From positions 1 to 35,385 of the forward strand of contig NZ_JASGBQ010000030.1 of assembly GCF_030053595.1 (NCBI RefSeq): a DNA stretch of 35,385 nucleotides, given 5' to 3'. The stretch comes from Fusibacillus kribbianus. GTDB taxonomy: Bacteria > Bacillota > Clostridia > Lachnospirales > Lachnospiraceae. The notes beneath the pieces were generated by a model. It was not told the origin of the DNA. It was given only the letters and a program-made list of their open reading frames with translations, and did not search any database. How positions within the stretch are numbered: the stretch's first letter is position 1; each line of letters starts with the position of its first letter. Position numbers and translations under genes: made by a program. Shown here piece after piece: positions 25,381-32,653 of this stretch.

Positions 25381-25968
25381 TCAAAATAACCTCAATTGCT
25401 CATACTCTGTCCGCTTTTCCAGTGCTCCCGGTCTTTTATGCAGCAGCCATTTGACAGCTCCGTCATCCAGCACCCAGGATTCTATTTCTGTCCGCTCCAA
25501 AAGTAACGGCATCCGGTCATGGACTCACAAGACGGAGGGATTCGCCGCCGTCGTCAGAACCACGAATCGATCTCCTTCCTCAAAACGGCGGTAACAGCCT
25601 GCCATAAATAAAATTTCCCCCGGCCTTTTAAACCAGTACTTTTCCCTTCGGGGTGACCATTCATAAAATCCACCGGCAGGAATGATACAGCGTCTGTGAA
25701 GAACGCTGTCCTGAAAGCTCCGTTTTTCCAGAACGCTCTCTGCCCTTGCATTGATCACCAGCCCTTTCCCCGAATAACCAGGAAAACCCCAGCCCATCAG
25801 TTCCGGCATAATAGTGGGTTCCACGTTTCCGCTGCCTTTCAGAACCAATGCCTGTTCTGAAGGTCGGATATCCCCGGTTTTCCTGTGATTCATTTCTCTG
25901 TCAATGTCCGCCACCAGCCGCTCGATCTGCCTTGCCGTCTCATCGTCAATATAATAACGTCCGCACAT
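25381..25968 (-). pseudogene. SRAP-family (YedK/HMCES-type) gene with an internal stop codon
   Basis: SRAP proteins make a covalent DNA-protein crosslink to abasic sites through Cys2. Here ATG 25966-25968 (GGGAG upstream) gives MCGRYY with Cys2, Asn73 (VINARAES) and Glu103 (GFYEW). After 147 codons a TGA (25525-25527) stops the frame at TTAANPSVL. The same frame continues with VHDRMPLLLERTEIESWVLD and ends ...YEQLRLF-TGA at 25381-25383, giving the normal ~195-aa length. The His of VHDRMP is the fourth catalytic residue of the family and lies two codons after the stop, so the truncated product should not work. It is the third gene of the LexA-controlled dinB operon. A sequencing error cannot be excluded. 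Confidence 0.85.
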
Positions 25969-25972
25969 AGTT

Positions 25973-26287
25973 TCACTCCCTCGGTTCCAAAAGCTTCCAG
26001 GTACATTCATCCGGCCGGAACAACAGCGTAAAAGAAAATTGCCGGTTTCCCGCCGCTGCCAGGCACCGATACCGCCAATGCAGAATTCCCGCATAAAACT
26101 GCTTTTCCGCTGTCTGCACCTGAATATCTCTGATCTCTATGATCTCATCCTCCGTTTTCAGCTTCATGCCCAGCGGCATACTCCTGCCGCTGGCCGTAAA
26201 CCAGCATTTCACCGCAACCTCCTGGTACGGTCCTTTGAGCTCTCCGTGTTCCTGATGACCGCTGTTAATTCCGATTCCAAACGCCAT
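25973..26287 (-). CDS. Conserved-looking small protein of the dinB operon, unknown function
   Basis: A 104-aa protein I do not recognise. It is strand-rich (VAVKCWFTASGRSMPLGMK, IEIRDIQVQ, RQFSFTLLFR) and polar, with no signal peptide or TM helix, and looks like a single small beta-rich domain. AAGGAA lies six bases upstream of the start. It lies 16 bases after dinB and 4 bases before the SRAP gene, so it is a member of the SOS operon and probably linked to lesion handling. Confidence 0.75.
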   Translation of the reverse strand: MAFGIGINSGHQEHGELKGPYQEVAVKCWFTASGRSMPLGMKLKTEDEIIEIRDIQVQTAEKQFYAGILHWRYRCLAAAGNRQFSFTLLFRPDECTWKLLEPRE

Positions 26288-26303
26288 AGGCTGTTCCTTC
26301 CCT

Positions 26304-27566
26304 TCACTCTATATGGAGCCTTTTATAATCCACAGTCCGTTTCTCCCGGCTGATTCCACCGCTCATATGGTCGATCCTGCCTCCCACAAAGGCTGCCCTC
26401 ATGACTGCATCGTTGCCATAACGCCTGCGGATCGCATCTACCGCCTGATCCATCTGCTCCAGCTTTTCGTAATCGGTATGATCAAACATATCGATCTGGC
26501 GCATATTGACATGATCGCGGATCCGGCTGGTATGGATTCCAAGATGCCGGATGGGACTTCCGTCCCATAAATCATCAAACAGCCGGCAGGCATACCGATG
26601 GATTTCATTTGTAATATTGGTAGCATTGGGCAGAACCATCTGGTGACTGGCATAGCGCAGATCATACGTCTTGATTCCTACCGCAACGACCTCCGCCCCC
26701 ACACCGGCTTCCCGAAGCCGCGTCCCTACCGTCTCGGCAAGAGCCAGAAGCACCAGCTTTGCCGTTCCCGCATCGGTGACATCAAACGCAATGGTCGTAC
26801 TGTTGCCATAGCCTTTGTTGGCTTCCGGTTCCGAGCGGACGACCGATGTATCGTATCCGTTGGCAAAGGCCCAGATGACCTCACCATGCTTCTTGAGGCA
26901 TCGTTTTAAAAAAGTCACGTCTGTCTGTGCCAGCTGACCGATGGTCTTTATCCCCATCTTAAACAGCTTCGCCGCTGTAGCCCTGCCCACAAAGAACAGA
27001 TCGCTTACCGGGAGCGGCCACAGCTTCTCAGCAAGCTCGCTTCTCCAAAGGGTGTGGACCCGGTCCGGCTTCTTAAAATCCGAGGCCATTTTCGCAAGCA
27101 GCTTGTTTTCTGAAATGCCGATATTTACCGTAAATCCAAGCTCATCCCTTATTCTCTCCCGAATCCGGTTCGCTGATACGACCGGCTCGTCAAACAAAAG
27201 CTCCGTTCCCGTCATATCCATAAAAGCTTCGTCAATGCTGTACTGCTCCACACATGGGGAATACTCCCTCAGAATATCCATGAAAGCATGGGAACACTGC
27301 TCATATAACCCATAATTGGGCGGTACCAGAATCAGCTCCGGGCATTTCTGTTTCGCCTCCAGGATCGTTTCGCCCGTCTTGATCCCAAAGCGTTTCGCCG
27401 GGATGGATTTTGCCAGAATAATCCCGTGCCGCATCGCCATATCTCCTCCGACCGCAGCCACCTGCTCCCGCAGATCCGTTTTCCCTCCCAGACAATAGAT
27501 CCGGTAAACCGCTTCCCAGGAAAGGAACGCAGAATTTACATCAATATGAAAAATCACCTTATCCAA
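26304..27566 (-). CDS. Y-family DNA polymerase (DinB/UmuC type)
   Basis: A 420-aa translesion polymerase. The catalytic acidic residues are Asp9 (VIFHIDVNSAF) and Asp112-Glu113 (EQYSIDEAFMD). Little-finger sequences follow, and the C-terminal third contains RQIDMF, a good beta-clamp binding motif. Translation starts at TTG (27564-27566) after GGAGG; a GTG three codons on is an alternative. It is the first gene of a damage operon with a small unknown protein and an SRAP gene. A LexA box lies within its promoter. Whether it counts as Pol IV or a UmuC-like Pol V cannot be settled here. Confidence 0.92.
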   Translation of the reverse strand: MDKVIFHIDVNSAFLSWEAVYRIYCLGGKTDLREQVAAVGGDMAMRHGIILAKSIPAKRFGIKTGETILEAKQKCPELILVPPNYGLYEQCSHAFMDILREYSPCVEQYSIDEAFMDMTGTELLFDEPVVSANRIRERIRDELGFTVNIGISENKLLAKMASDFKKPDRVHTLWRSELAEKLWPLPVSDLFFVGRATAAKLFKMGIKTIGQLAQTDVTFLKRCLKKHGEVIWAFANGYDTSVVRSEPEANKGYGNSTTIAFDVTDAGTAKLVLLALAETVGTRLREAGVGAEVVAVGIKTYDLRYASHQMVLPNATNITNEIHRYACRLFDDLWDGSPIRHLGIHTSRIRDHVNMRQIDMFDHTDYEKLEQMDQAVDAIRRRYGNDAVMRAAFVGGRIDHMSGGISREKRTVDYKRLHIE

Positions 27567-27592
27567 ACCTATGTTCCCCTCCTTACGATACC

Positions 27593-27621
27593 ATTATACA
27601 AACTTATGTTCGAATTTTCAA
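27593..27621 (-). promoter_or_regulatory. Sigma-A promoter of the dinB operon
   Basis: Minus strand TTGAAA, 17-base spacer, perfect TATAAT. The spacer is largely occupied by the LexA box. Confidence 0.87.
27599..27612 (-). promoter_or_regulatory. LexA (SOS) box
   Basis: CGAACATAAGTTTG on the minus strand matches the Gram-positive LexA consensus CGAAC-N4-GTTYG. It sits between -35 and -10. A second, weaker copy (GGAACATAGGTTTG, 27564-27577) covers the translation start of dinB. Confidence 0.85.
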
Positions 27622-27648
27622 CCACTTATTATTACCATTTTCAATTTC

Positions 27649-28187
27649 ATGTTCGGGGCGGTTATGACACAGGAAGAAAGCTGCCGGGATTTTCTGGAGA
27701 TGGTTTTTGGATTTCCGATTGAGCGAGTAGAAGTTGTCTGGGAAAAAAGTCTGGTGTATCATCCGGAAAACCGGGGTGTGAGGCTGGACAGATACGCAAA
27801 AGATAAAGATAATAAGCATTATAATGTAGAGATGCAGATCTGGCAGCGAGTATGGACGATTATGAGGATGAATTTGTGAAGCGTCTCCAGGCTTCCGTCC
27901 AGCATGTCAAGGAAAGCCGGAAAATGGAGGAAAAGTTTATGTTACCGGAAGAGCTGTTAAGGGATGAGCGCGCTGAAGGAAAGGCTGAAGGAAAAGCGGA
28001 GTCAATTCTGGAACTTCTGGAAGAATACGGACCGATTCCCGGGGATCTGAAAGCGCGGATTCTCTCGGAAGTGAATCTGGATACCCTGAAAAGATGGCAC
28101 AAATTATCTGCCAGGGTACATTCGGTGGAAGCATTTGTAAAGGAATTGGAAACAGAAGACCGCCAGAAATGCAGAGCTTCCGTTTAA
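27649..28187 (+). pseudogene. Rpn-family (PD-(D/E)XK) nuclease/putative transposase with internal deletion
   Basis: The 5' part reads FMFGAVMTQEESCRDFLEMV and GVRLDRYAKDKDNKHYNVEM, the start of the Rpn recombination-promoting nuclease fold (RLD and NVEMQ carry the nuclease acidic residues). At about 27840-27852 the frame changes and the text jumps to the family's C-terminus: YEDEFVKRLQASVQHVK, MLPEELLRDERAEGKAEGKA and so on to a stop at 28187. The central ~100 residues usual in the family are missing. The 5' end abuts the dinB promoter. Non-functional relic. Confidence 0.75.
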
Positions 28188-28515
28188 TGCTCTGAAAAAT
28201 TCTATTTATAATGAGACGACAGGAACAGGCGGTAGTTGCCGGTGCTGTTCCTGCCGGATTTCTGATCACAGATCTTTGCCTGTTCAGGCAAGTATTACCC
28301 AACAATTATAAAAGTATAAAAGCAGAGGAATTCTATAATCCATTCTATGCGCTTTGACCAGTATGAATCGACATCCTCTTGTTCCCTGGAGCTCTGCCCA
28401 CAGAGCATGCATTGCAGAGTGTCTTGGGGTATGATATGATAAAGCCATAGTGCCGTTAAACAGCGGACAGCATCTGTTCACCGATGCCAATAAAAAGGAA
28501 CATAAAGGAGGCCCC
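28188..28515. other. Intergenic stretch before the methyltransferase gene
   Basis: Contains a loose hairpin (GGAACAG...CTGTTCC, about 28219-28248) soon after the Rpn relic and, near its end, the methyltransferase promoter. Nothing else was recognised. Confidence 0.5.
28412..28440 (+). promoter_or_regulatory. Promoter of the methyltransferase gene
   Basis: TTGCAG, 17-base spacer, TATGAT with an extended -10 (TGATATGAT), about 75 bases upstream of the start codon. Confidence 0.6.
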
Positions 28516-29346
28516 ATGTTCAGACAAATCCGTGATGCGTTAAAAAAGCCTCAGATCTACACCCAAACAGACGTCCCCTTCTGGAATGATGAATACATTT
28601 CAAAGCAAATGCTCAAAGCCCATCTCGATCCGGATTTTGAGGGCGCAAGCAGAAAATTGTCCTTTATCAACCGGTCTGTTGACTGGATCACCCACACGGT
28701 TCCTCCGGAAGCTTATCCGAGGCTTCTTGACCTTGGCTGCGGTCCCGGATTGTATGCGGAACGATTTGCCCGCCAGGGATATCAGGTCACCGGAATTGAT
28801 TATTCGAACCGCTCCATCGAGTATGCCAGAAAGTCTGCTCTCTCCAACGGCCTGTCCATTGAATACCATTATCAGAATTATTTAAACATGGAATTTGAGC
28901 ATGCCTTTGATTTTGCCGTCATGATCTATTGCGACTACGGCGCATTGTCTGACGCCGACAGAAAAAATATCATGCAGAAGGCCTTCCGCAGCCTGAAGCC
29001 CGGCGGCAAATTCCTGTTGGATGTATTTTCCATGGCTCAGTACAGCCTTTTCGGGGAAAAGCAGACCTGGGAGCACTGTCATCAGGGCGGCTTCTGGCGT
29101 GAAGGAGAATATATTGCCCTGCAGGGATATTATAAATATGAGCCCAACGTAACGCTGGAGCAGATCGCAGTCCTTTCAGAGGACACGGTGACTCCCTATT
29201 ATCTATGGACTACCTGTTTTTCTCAAGACACTTTAACCAGAGAAGCGGAAGAAGCAGGATTTCAGGTATGCGGAATCTTCGGCGACGCCGCAGGAGCTCC
29301 GTATGATGCTGACAGCCCTACCCTTGCGATCCTTTTGGAGAAATAA
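28516..29346 (+). CDS. Class I SAM-dependent methyltransferase
   Basis: A 276-aa cytoplasmic methyltransferase of the Methyltransf_25/11 type. Motif I is LLDLGCGPGLYAERFA (about 70-85), then VTGIDYSNRSIEYAR (SAM acidic loop) and LKPGGKFLLDVFS. GGAGG four bases upstream sets ATG 28516; earlier in-frame codons lack such a site. The substrate is unknown; a small molecule is likely for this family. The next gene overlaps its 3' end by 44 bases, so the two are co-expressed. Confidence 0.88.
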   Translation: MFRQIRDALKKPQIYTQTDVPFWNDEYISKQMLKAHLDPDFEGASRKLSFINRSVDWITHTVPPEAYPRLLDLGCGPGLYAERFARQGYQVTGIDYSNRSIEYARKSALSNGLSIEYHYQNYLNMEFEHAFDFAVMIYCDYGALSDADRKNIMQKAFRSLKPGGKFLLDVFSMAQYSLFGEKQTWEHCHQGGFWREGEYIALQGYYKYEPNVTLEQIAVLSEDTVTPYYLWTTCFSQDTLTREAEEAGFQVCGIFGDAAGAPYDADSPTLAILLEK

Positions 29347-29668
29347 TGCAGCGGTATCCCTTATGCTGTACATGGCTGCCATCTGTTTTCTTGTAAGCCG
29401 CAGGAAAATAAACTACTGCAGCATTTGGTTCTGCGCAGGAATTGTGTTCCTTTTTTTATACTATATTGTCTGGACCCGCTACTTTGCAGGCGGCCGCGAC
29501 ACGGCGCTTCTGGAGAAGAAATTCGGTCCGATACCGATGCCTTTGACTGTATTTCCGGTATTGTATTTTCTGTGCGCCGCCATATGGCTCCATAATGTTC
29601 CGGCCGTTATTTTTATGATCATATTTGGCATTGCCCATAATATTGTTTCTTATCGTTCCCTGTCATAA
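29303..29668 (+). CDS. Small membrane protein overlapping the methyltransferase gene
   Basis: A 121-aa protein with about four hydrophobic segments (AAVSLMLYMAAICFLV, then WFCAGIVFLFLYYIV, FPVLYFLCAAIWL and VIFMIIFGIAHNIV). Function unknown. AGGAG six bases before ATG 29303 supports this start even though it lies inside the methyltransferase gene; ATG 29363 is an alternative that would avoid the overlap but has no ribosome site. It may be the complete gene or the 3' part of a longer one. Confidence 0.65.
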   Translation: MMLTALPLRSFWRNNAAVSLMLYMAAICFLVSRRKINYCSIWFCAGIVFLFLYYIVWTRYFAGGRDTALLEKKFGPIPMPLTVFPVLYFLCAAIWLHNVPAVIFMIIFGIAHNIVSYRSLS

Positions 29669-29675
29669 AGGGAAC
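29655..29675. terminator. Hairpin between convergent genes
   Basis: Stem GTTCCCT/AGGGAAC with a seven-base loop, covering the stop of the membrane-protein gene and ending one base before the HIRAN gene stop on the other strand. No T run, so terminator activity is uncertain. Confidence 0.4.
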
Positions 29676-30035
29676 CTATGGCTCAGAAAATCCCTCCTGC
29701 TCCGGGTTTTCCTCTTCAAGGACTTCCTGTCCGGCGATACTCTTCTTACATAATTTACAAAGAGCTCCGGCCTGAGTTACCAGAATGACCTTCCCCTTCG
29801 CACAGTCTCCGATCTTGTCATAAAGACGGCCGGCGCTCATGCTCTCACCCAGAACGGTATAGGGACTGTTCGCCACATACCCGATCTTTCCGAGTCCTTC
29901 CACCTTTACCTGGATCGCCTCTTTATCAACCTCATTATCCGGCTCTTTTTCCAGATCGATTTTCATTCCCTTTTTCAGAAAATCAGATCCATAATAATGT
30001 TTTGTTCCCGCCAGTGTAAAATAAATCTTTTCCAT
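29676..30035 (-). CDS. HIRAN-like domain protein
   Basis: A 119-aa protein. The stretch IYFTLAGTKHYYGSDFLKKG, the KEPDNEVDKEAIQV segment and GKIGYVANSPYTV follow the HIRAN pattern (F-x-V-x-G-x2-YY-x...L-x-REPDNPYDxNAIxV...GYV). HIRAN domains bind DNA ends or 3' ssDNA in SNF2 helicases such as HLTF; standalone bacterial versions are common and poorly known. A CKLCKK pair lies near the C-terminus and an acidic tail follows. AGGA six bases upstream sets ATG 30033-30035. It lies 71 bases after the 33-aa gene, in the same direction, so the two may form an operon. Confidence 0.75.
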   Translation of the reverse strand: MEKIYFTLAGTKHYYGSDFLKKGMKIDLEKEPDNEVDKEAIQVKVEGLGKIGYVANSPYTVLGESMSAGRLYDKIGDCAKGKVILVTQAGALCKLCKKSIAGQEVLEEENPEQEGFSEP

Positions 30036-30106
30036 TCTTCGTCCTTCCTTTCCATTGCTGAAACTCATATCTGTCCGGGGCATTTCCGATTTCTTTCTGC
30101 CCTTCT

Positions 30107-30208
30107 TTAGTCACTCATGTAATCGTAGTAATCATCCTCACTGGCAAATAAAATATATCTGTCTCCCACCAGTCCCATGTATCCGCTGCTTGTATGAAAT
30201 CCCTTCAT
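30107..30208 (-). CDS. 33-aa small protein (KGFHTSSGYMG type)
   Basis: Too short for usual gene finders but well supported: GGAGG eight bases upstream of ATG 30206-30208 and a clean frame to TAA. The sequence begins MKGFHTSSGYMGLVGDRYIL and ends FASEDDYYDYMSD. Short proteins of this kind (KGFHTSKGYMG-like with FASEEDYxD) occur in many Lachnospiraceae as far as I recall. Function unknown. It lies upstream of the HIRAN gene on the same strand; the IS30 element sits about 140 bases upstream of it. Confidence 0.65.
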   Translation of the reverse strand: MKGFHTSSGYMGLVGDRYILFASEDDYYDYMSD

Positions 30209-30460
30209 TGCCAGTACCTCCGTTTCCCTGAATTTTCTTTTTTACAGACACAGTTTATTTCAACAGGTGGGGTTTAAAAATACCAGCAAAACTTTATTTC
30301 CAACATAAAAAGCACCTGAAGAGTTTTTACTCTTGTAGAATGAATTCCTTATTTCCAGTCAAACCATTATTTTTTCTCTTGGACTGGAAGTAAGTCTTGC
30401 ACAAACTCTTTATTTGATTCATGATGATGCTGGTTATCTGTCTGCCAGAAAGGAATACTT

Positions 30461-31780
30461 ATGGCAAGCAAAAAGAAAAAACAACGTCATCTTTCTCTTA
30501 CTGACAGAACATTTATTGAGCAAGAACTGGTAAGAGGGTCCTCTTTCACTGACATTGGGAAAGCACTTGGCAAAGATCCTTCTACTATTGCTAAAGAAAT
30601 AAAACTTCATATGGAAACACGTAAAGCCTCCGGAAGTGCACACGGTTGCAGTAATTGTCGGAATTACAAGGAATGTACGCTTCAACATATGTGTGGCAGC
30701 ATAATCTGCAAAAGAAAATGTAAGTCGTGTAACCTGTTTCAACATCACCATAATTGCCCTGATGATAACCAGTACACGTGTGATGCTCCATTCAAACCGC
30801 CTTACGTCTGTAACGGTTGCGATGAAAGGAACCATTGCCACTTAGAGAAGCATTATTATCATGCAGCCAAAGCTCAGGCAGCATATGAAGCCACGCTTAC
30901 CACTTCACGTCAAGGCATAAATATGACTCCTGAAGAACTTGCCGAACTTGATGCAATAATCTCTCCACTAATAAAGAAGGGGCAGCCGCTTAGTCATATC
31001 TTTGCTGTCCATGCTGATGATATCCCTGTTTGCAGGAGAACGCTTTACAACTATCTGGATCAGCGTGTCTTTGCAGCCAGAAACATCGATTTACACCGTC
31101 GTGTACGCTACAAAAAGCGTCGTTCCGACAGCAAACCAGACAGTAGACACCTTAATCAGATTTATCGAAACAAGCGGACTTACAAGGATTTTGAATTCTA
31201 TATGGAACACCACCCTGATGCTTCTGTAGTCGAGCTTGATACTGTTAAAGGAACTCGTACATCTGGGAAATGTCTTATGACTCTTCTATTTAGAAGCTGT
31301 AATTTTATGATCATAATCCTGCTTCAAAAATGCACTCAGGAATGTGTTATTAATGCTATCAATAACCTTTATGAGACTATCACTCCAAGATTATTTAGGA
31401 AGTACTTTGAAGTTATTCTCACAGATAATGGCCCTGAGTTTAAAAACCCTTGGGACATTGAAAAGGATACTTCTGGCAAGAGGCGCTGCTATGTCTTCTA
31501 CTGCGATCCATACTCTTCCAGTCAGAAGGGTAAGTTGGAAAAGAATCATGAATATATAAGGTATGTCATTCCCAAAGGAAAAAGCATGCAAGGATATACT
31601 CAGGACGATATCAACAAACTGGCCAGTCACATCAATTCAACAGCCAGAGACAGCCTGAATGGTGCAACACCATTCGCACTTGCAAAGCTTCTTATAGACA
31701 AAAGAATTCCGGTTCTAACAGGACAATTTGAAGTCTCCCCAGACGACGTCATGTTAAAACCGGATCTCTTAAATAAATAA
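30461..31780 (+). CDS. IS30-family transposase
   Basis: A 439-aa DDE transposase, apparently intact. The N-terminal HTH is SLTDRTFIEQELVRGSSFTD with GKDPSTIAKEIKLH. A cysteine-rich insert follows (CSNCRNYKEC, CKRKCKSC, CNGCDERNHC; about 64-125), probably a zinc finger. The catalytic core has VVELDTVKG (first Asp), VILTDNGPEF (second Asp) and LEKNHEYIRYVIPKG (Glu). AAAGGA upstream of ATG 30461 supports the start. Confidence 0.93.
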   Translation: MASKKKKQRHLSLTDRTFIEQELVRGSSFTDIGKALGKDPSTIAKEIKLHMETRKASGSAHGCSNCRNYKECTLQHMCGSIICKRKCKSCNLFQHHHNCPDDNQYTCDAPFKPPYVCNGCDERNHCHLEKHYYHAAKAQAAYEATLTTSRQGINMTPEELAELDAIISPLIKKGQPLSHIFAVHADDIPVCRRTLYNYLDQRVFAARNIDLHRRVRYKKRRSDSKPDSRHLNQIYRNKRTYKDFEFYMEHHPDASVVELDTVKGTRTSGKCLMTLLFRSCNFMIIILLQKCTQECVINAINNLYETITPRLFRKYFEVILTDNGPEFKNPWDIEKDTSGKRRCYVFYCDPYSSSQKGKLEKNHEYIRYVIPKGKSMQGYTQDDINKLASHINSTARDSLNGATPFALAKLLIDKRIPVLTGQFEVSPDDVMLKPDLLNK

Positions 31781-31866
31781 AATACAACAGAGCAGACAGG
31801 TAACCACTTCGCCTCATAATTCATATAAGACGGGTGGAATTTACTTTTGCTCACGATATTCCAGTC

Positions 31867-31893
31867 GTCTGTTTGCTATGCAAACAAACAGAC
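31867..31893. repeat. Hairpin in the 3' region of the IS30 element
   Basis: Perfect nine-base inverted repeat GTCTGTTTG/CAAACAGAC with a loop of nine bases, next to the inner copy of the IS end motif. Could terminate or protect the transposase mRNA; no T run follows. Confidence 0.45.
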
Positions 31894-32045
31894 TTGACAT
31901 AACGATTTTACCACGTTTTTTCAGATCTTCAAAGGTAGAATTTGTTACCATATGTACTCAAAGTCGCAAATCAGCCCCTTTTTAGCACTATGACTGGAAT
32001 TAAGTTTTACAACTAAGCCATTTGTCCTTTTTGACGCTTTTTGAC

Positions 32046-32090
32046 GCAAAAAACGGGCAACCACCACAGTATTATCTGCAGCAATTGCCC
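32046..32090 (-). terminator. Terminator after the WYL-only gene
   Basis: On the minus strand GGGCAA...TTGCCC closes a 24-base loop containing a CTG/CAG pair, followed by GTTTTTTG. It is placed about 20 bases past the stop of the WYL-only frame and ends the three-gene operon. Immediately beside it TTTTTGACGC is repeated twice in tandem on the plus strand. Confidence 0.65.
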
Positions 32091-32108
32091 AATTCACATA
32101 ACTACTAT

Positions 32109-32653
32109 TTAATTCATATTTTCAAGAAACGCCCTTGCACACTCTTTCATCTGCTCTACTACTTCGCTTGGTCCGACTACCTTTACATCCTTGCCAAGAC
32201 TGAATATCCAGCCAAAGAACTGCGGGCTGACATTCACATTGACATTGATCTCGCTGTGCTCCTCATCTACTTTCCTGATACTGATATCTTTTCCGAATCT
32301 GTCAATAAAGACACCGCACATATAATTAGCAAATCGTATTTTTACATTTGTCTTTGTTCCCTGATACATTCCGAAGGTCGCTTTGGAATACTCTGCCATA
32401 TCAAAGTTTTTGAATTCTTCCCTTCCATCTCTTTTCTCATCTTCGATGGAAATTCGCATCATTTTATCAACACGATAATGCTTAACCCGGTGGTCCAAAT
32501 CATCAAAGGCAACGAGATAATAATTCTCATCGTCCCAGGTAAGGGCCCACGGACTTACAACAAACCAGTCACCATTATGTCTTGGAACAAGTTTTTTTCT
32601 ACATTCCATTTGTAATATTTGAATCTGATTTTCTGATTTGTTCCCCTGGACAT
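32109..32653 (-). pseudogene. WYL-domain protein without HTH, disrupted by a one-base frameshift
   Basis: ATG 32651-32653 overlaps the TAA of the gene before it (TAATG) and lies ten bases after GGAGG, so translation is coupled. The frame reads MSRGTNQKIRFKYYKWNVEK and then leaves phase at a run of seven As (32592-32598). The other frame continues KKLVPRHNGDWFVVSPWALT to the C-terminus ...RAFLENMN. Adding one A gives one continuous 181-aa protein, KWNVEKKLVPRHNG, closely like the WYL regulator at 23509-24516 (IRFQYFQWNVKKEMELRHKG). The HTH region is not present. A real mutation, phase variation or sequencing error in the A run are all possible. Confidence 0.78.

Larger units (their letters stand above)
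30352..31999. mobile_element. IS30-family insertion sequence
   Basis: About 1.65 kb. The left end TTTCCAGTC (30352-30360) is repeated inverted at the right end as GACTGGAAT (31992-32000), with weaker similarity inside. TTA occurs just outside both ends (CCTTA-T-TTTCC at left, GGAA-TTA at right) and may be the target duplication. The single transposase gene is intact. Both ends also carry an inner inverted copy of the motif (GACTGGAA at 30382-30389 and TTCCAGTC at 31859-31866). The exact ends need comparison with other copies. Confidence 0.7.

Noticed and set aside
32022-32615. A 197-codon plus-strand frame opposite the WYL-only gene
   Set aside because: The minus strand has clear WYL homology; the plus frame has none.
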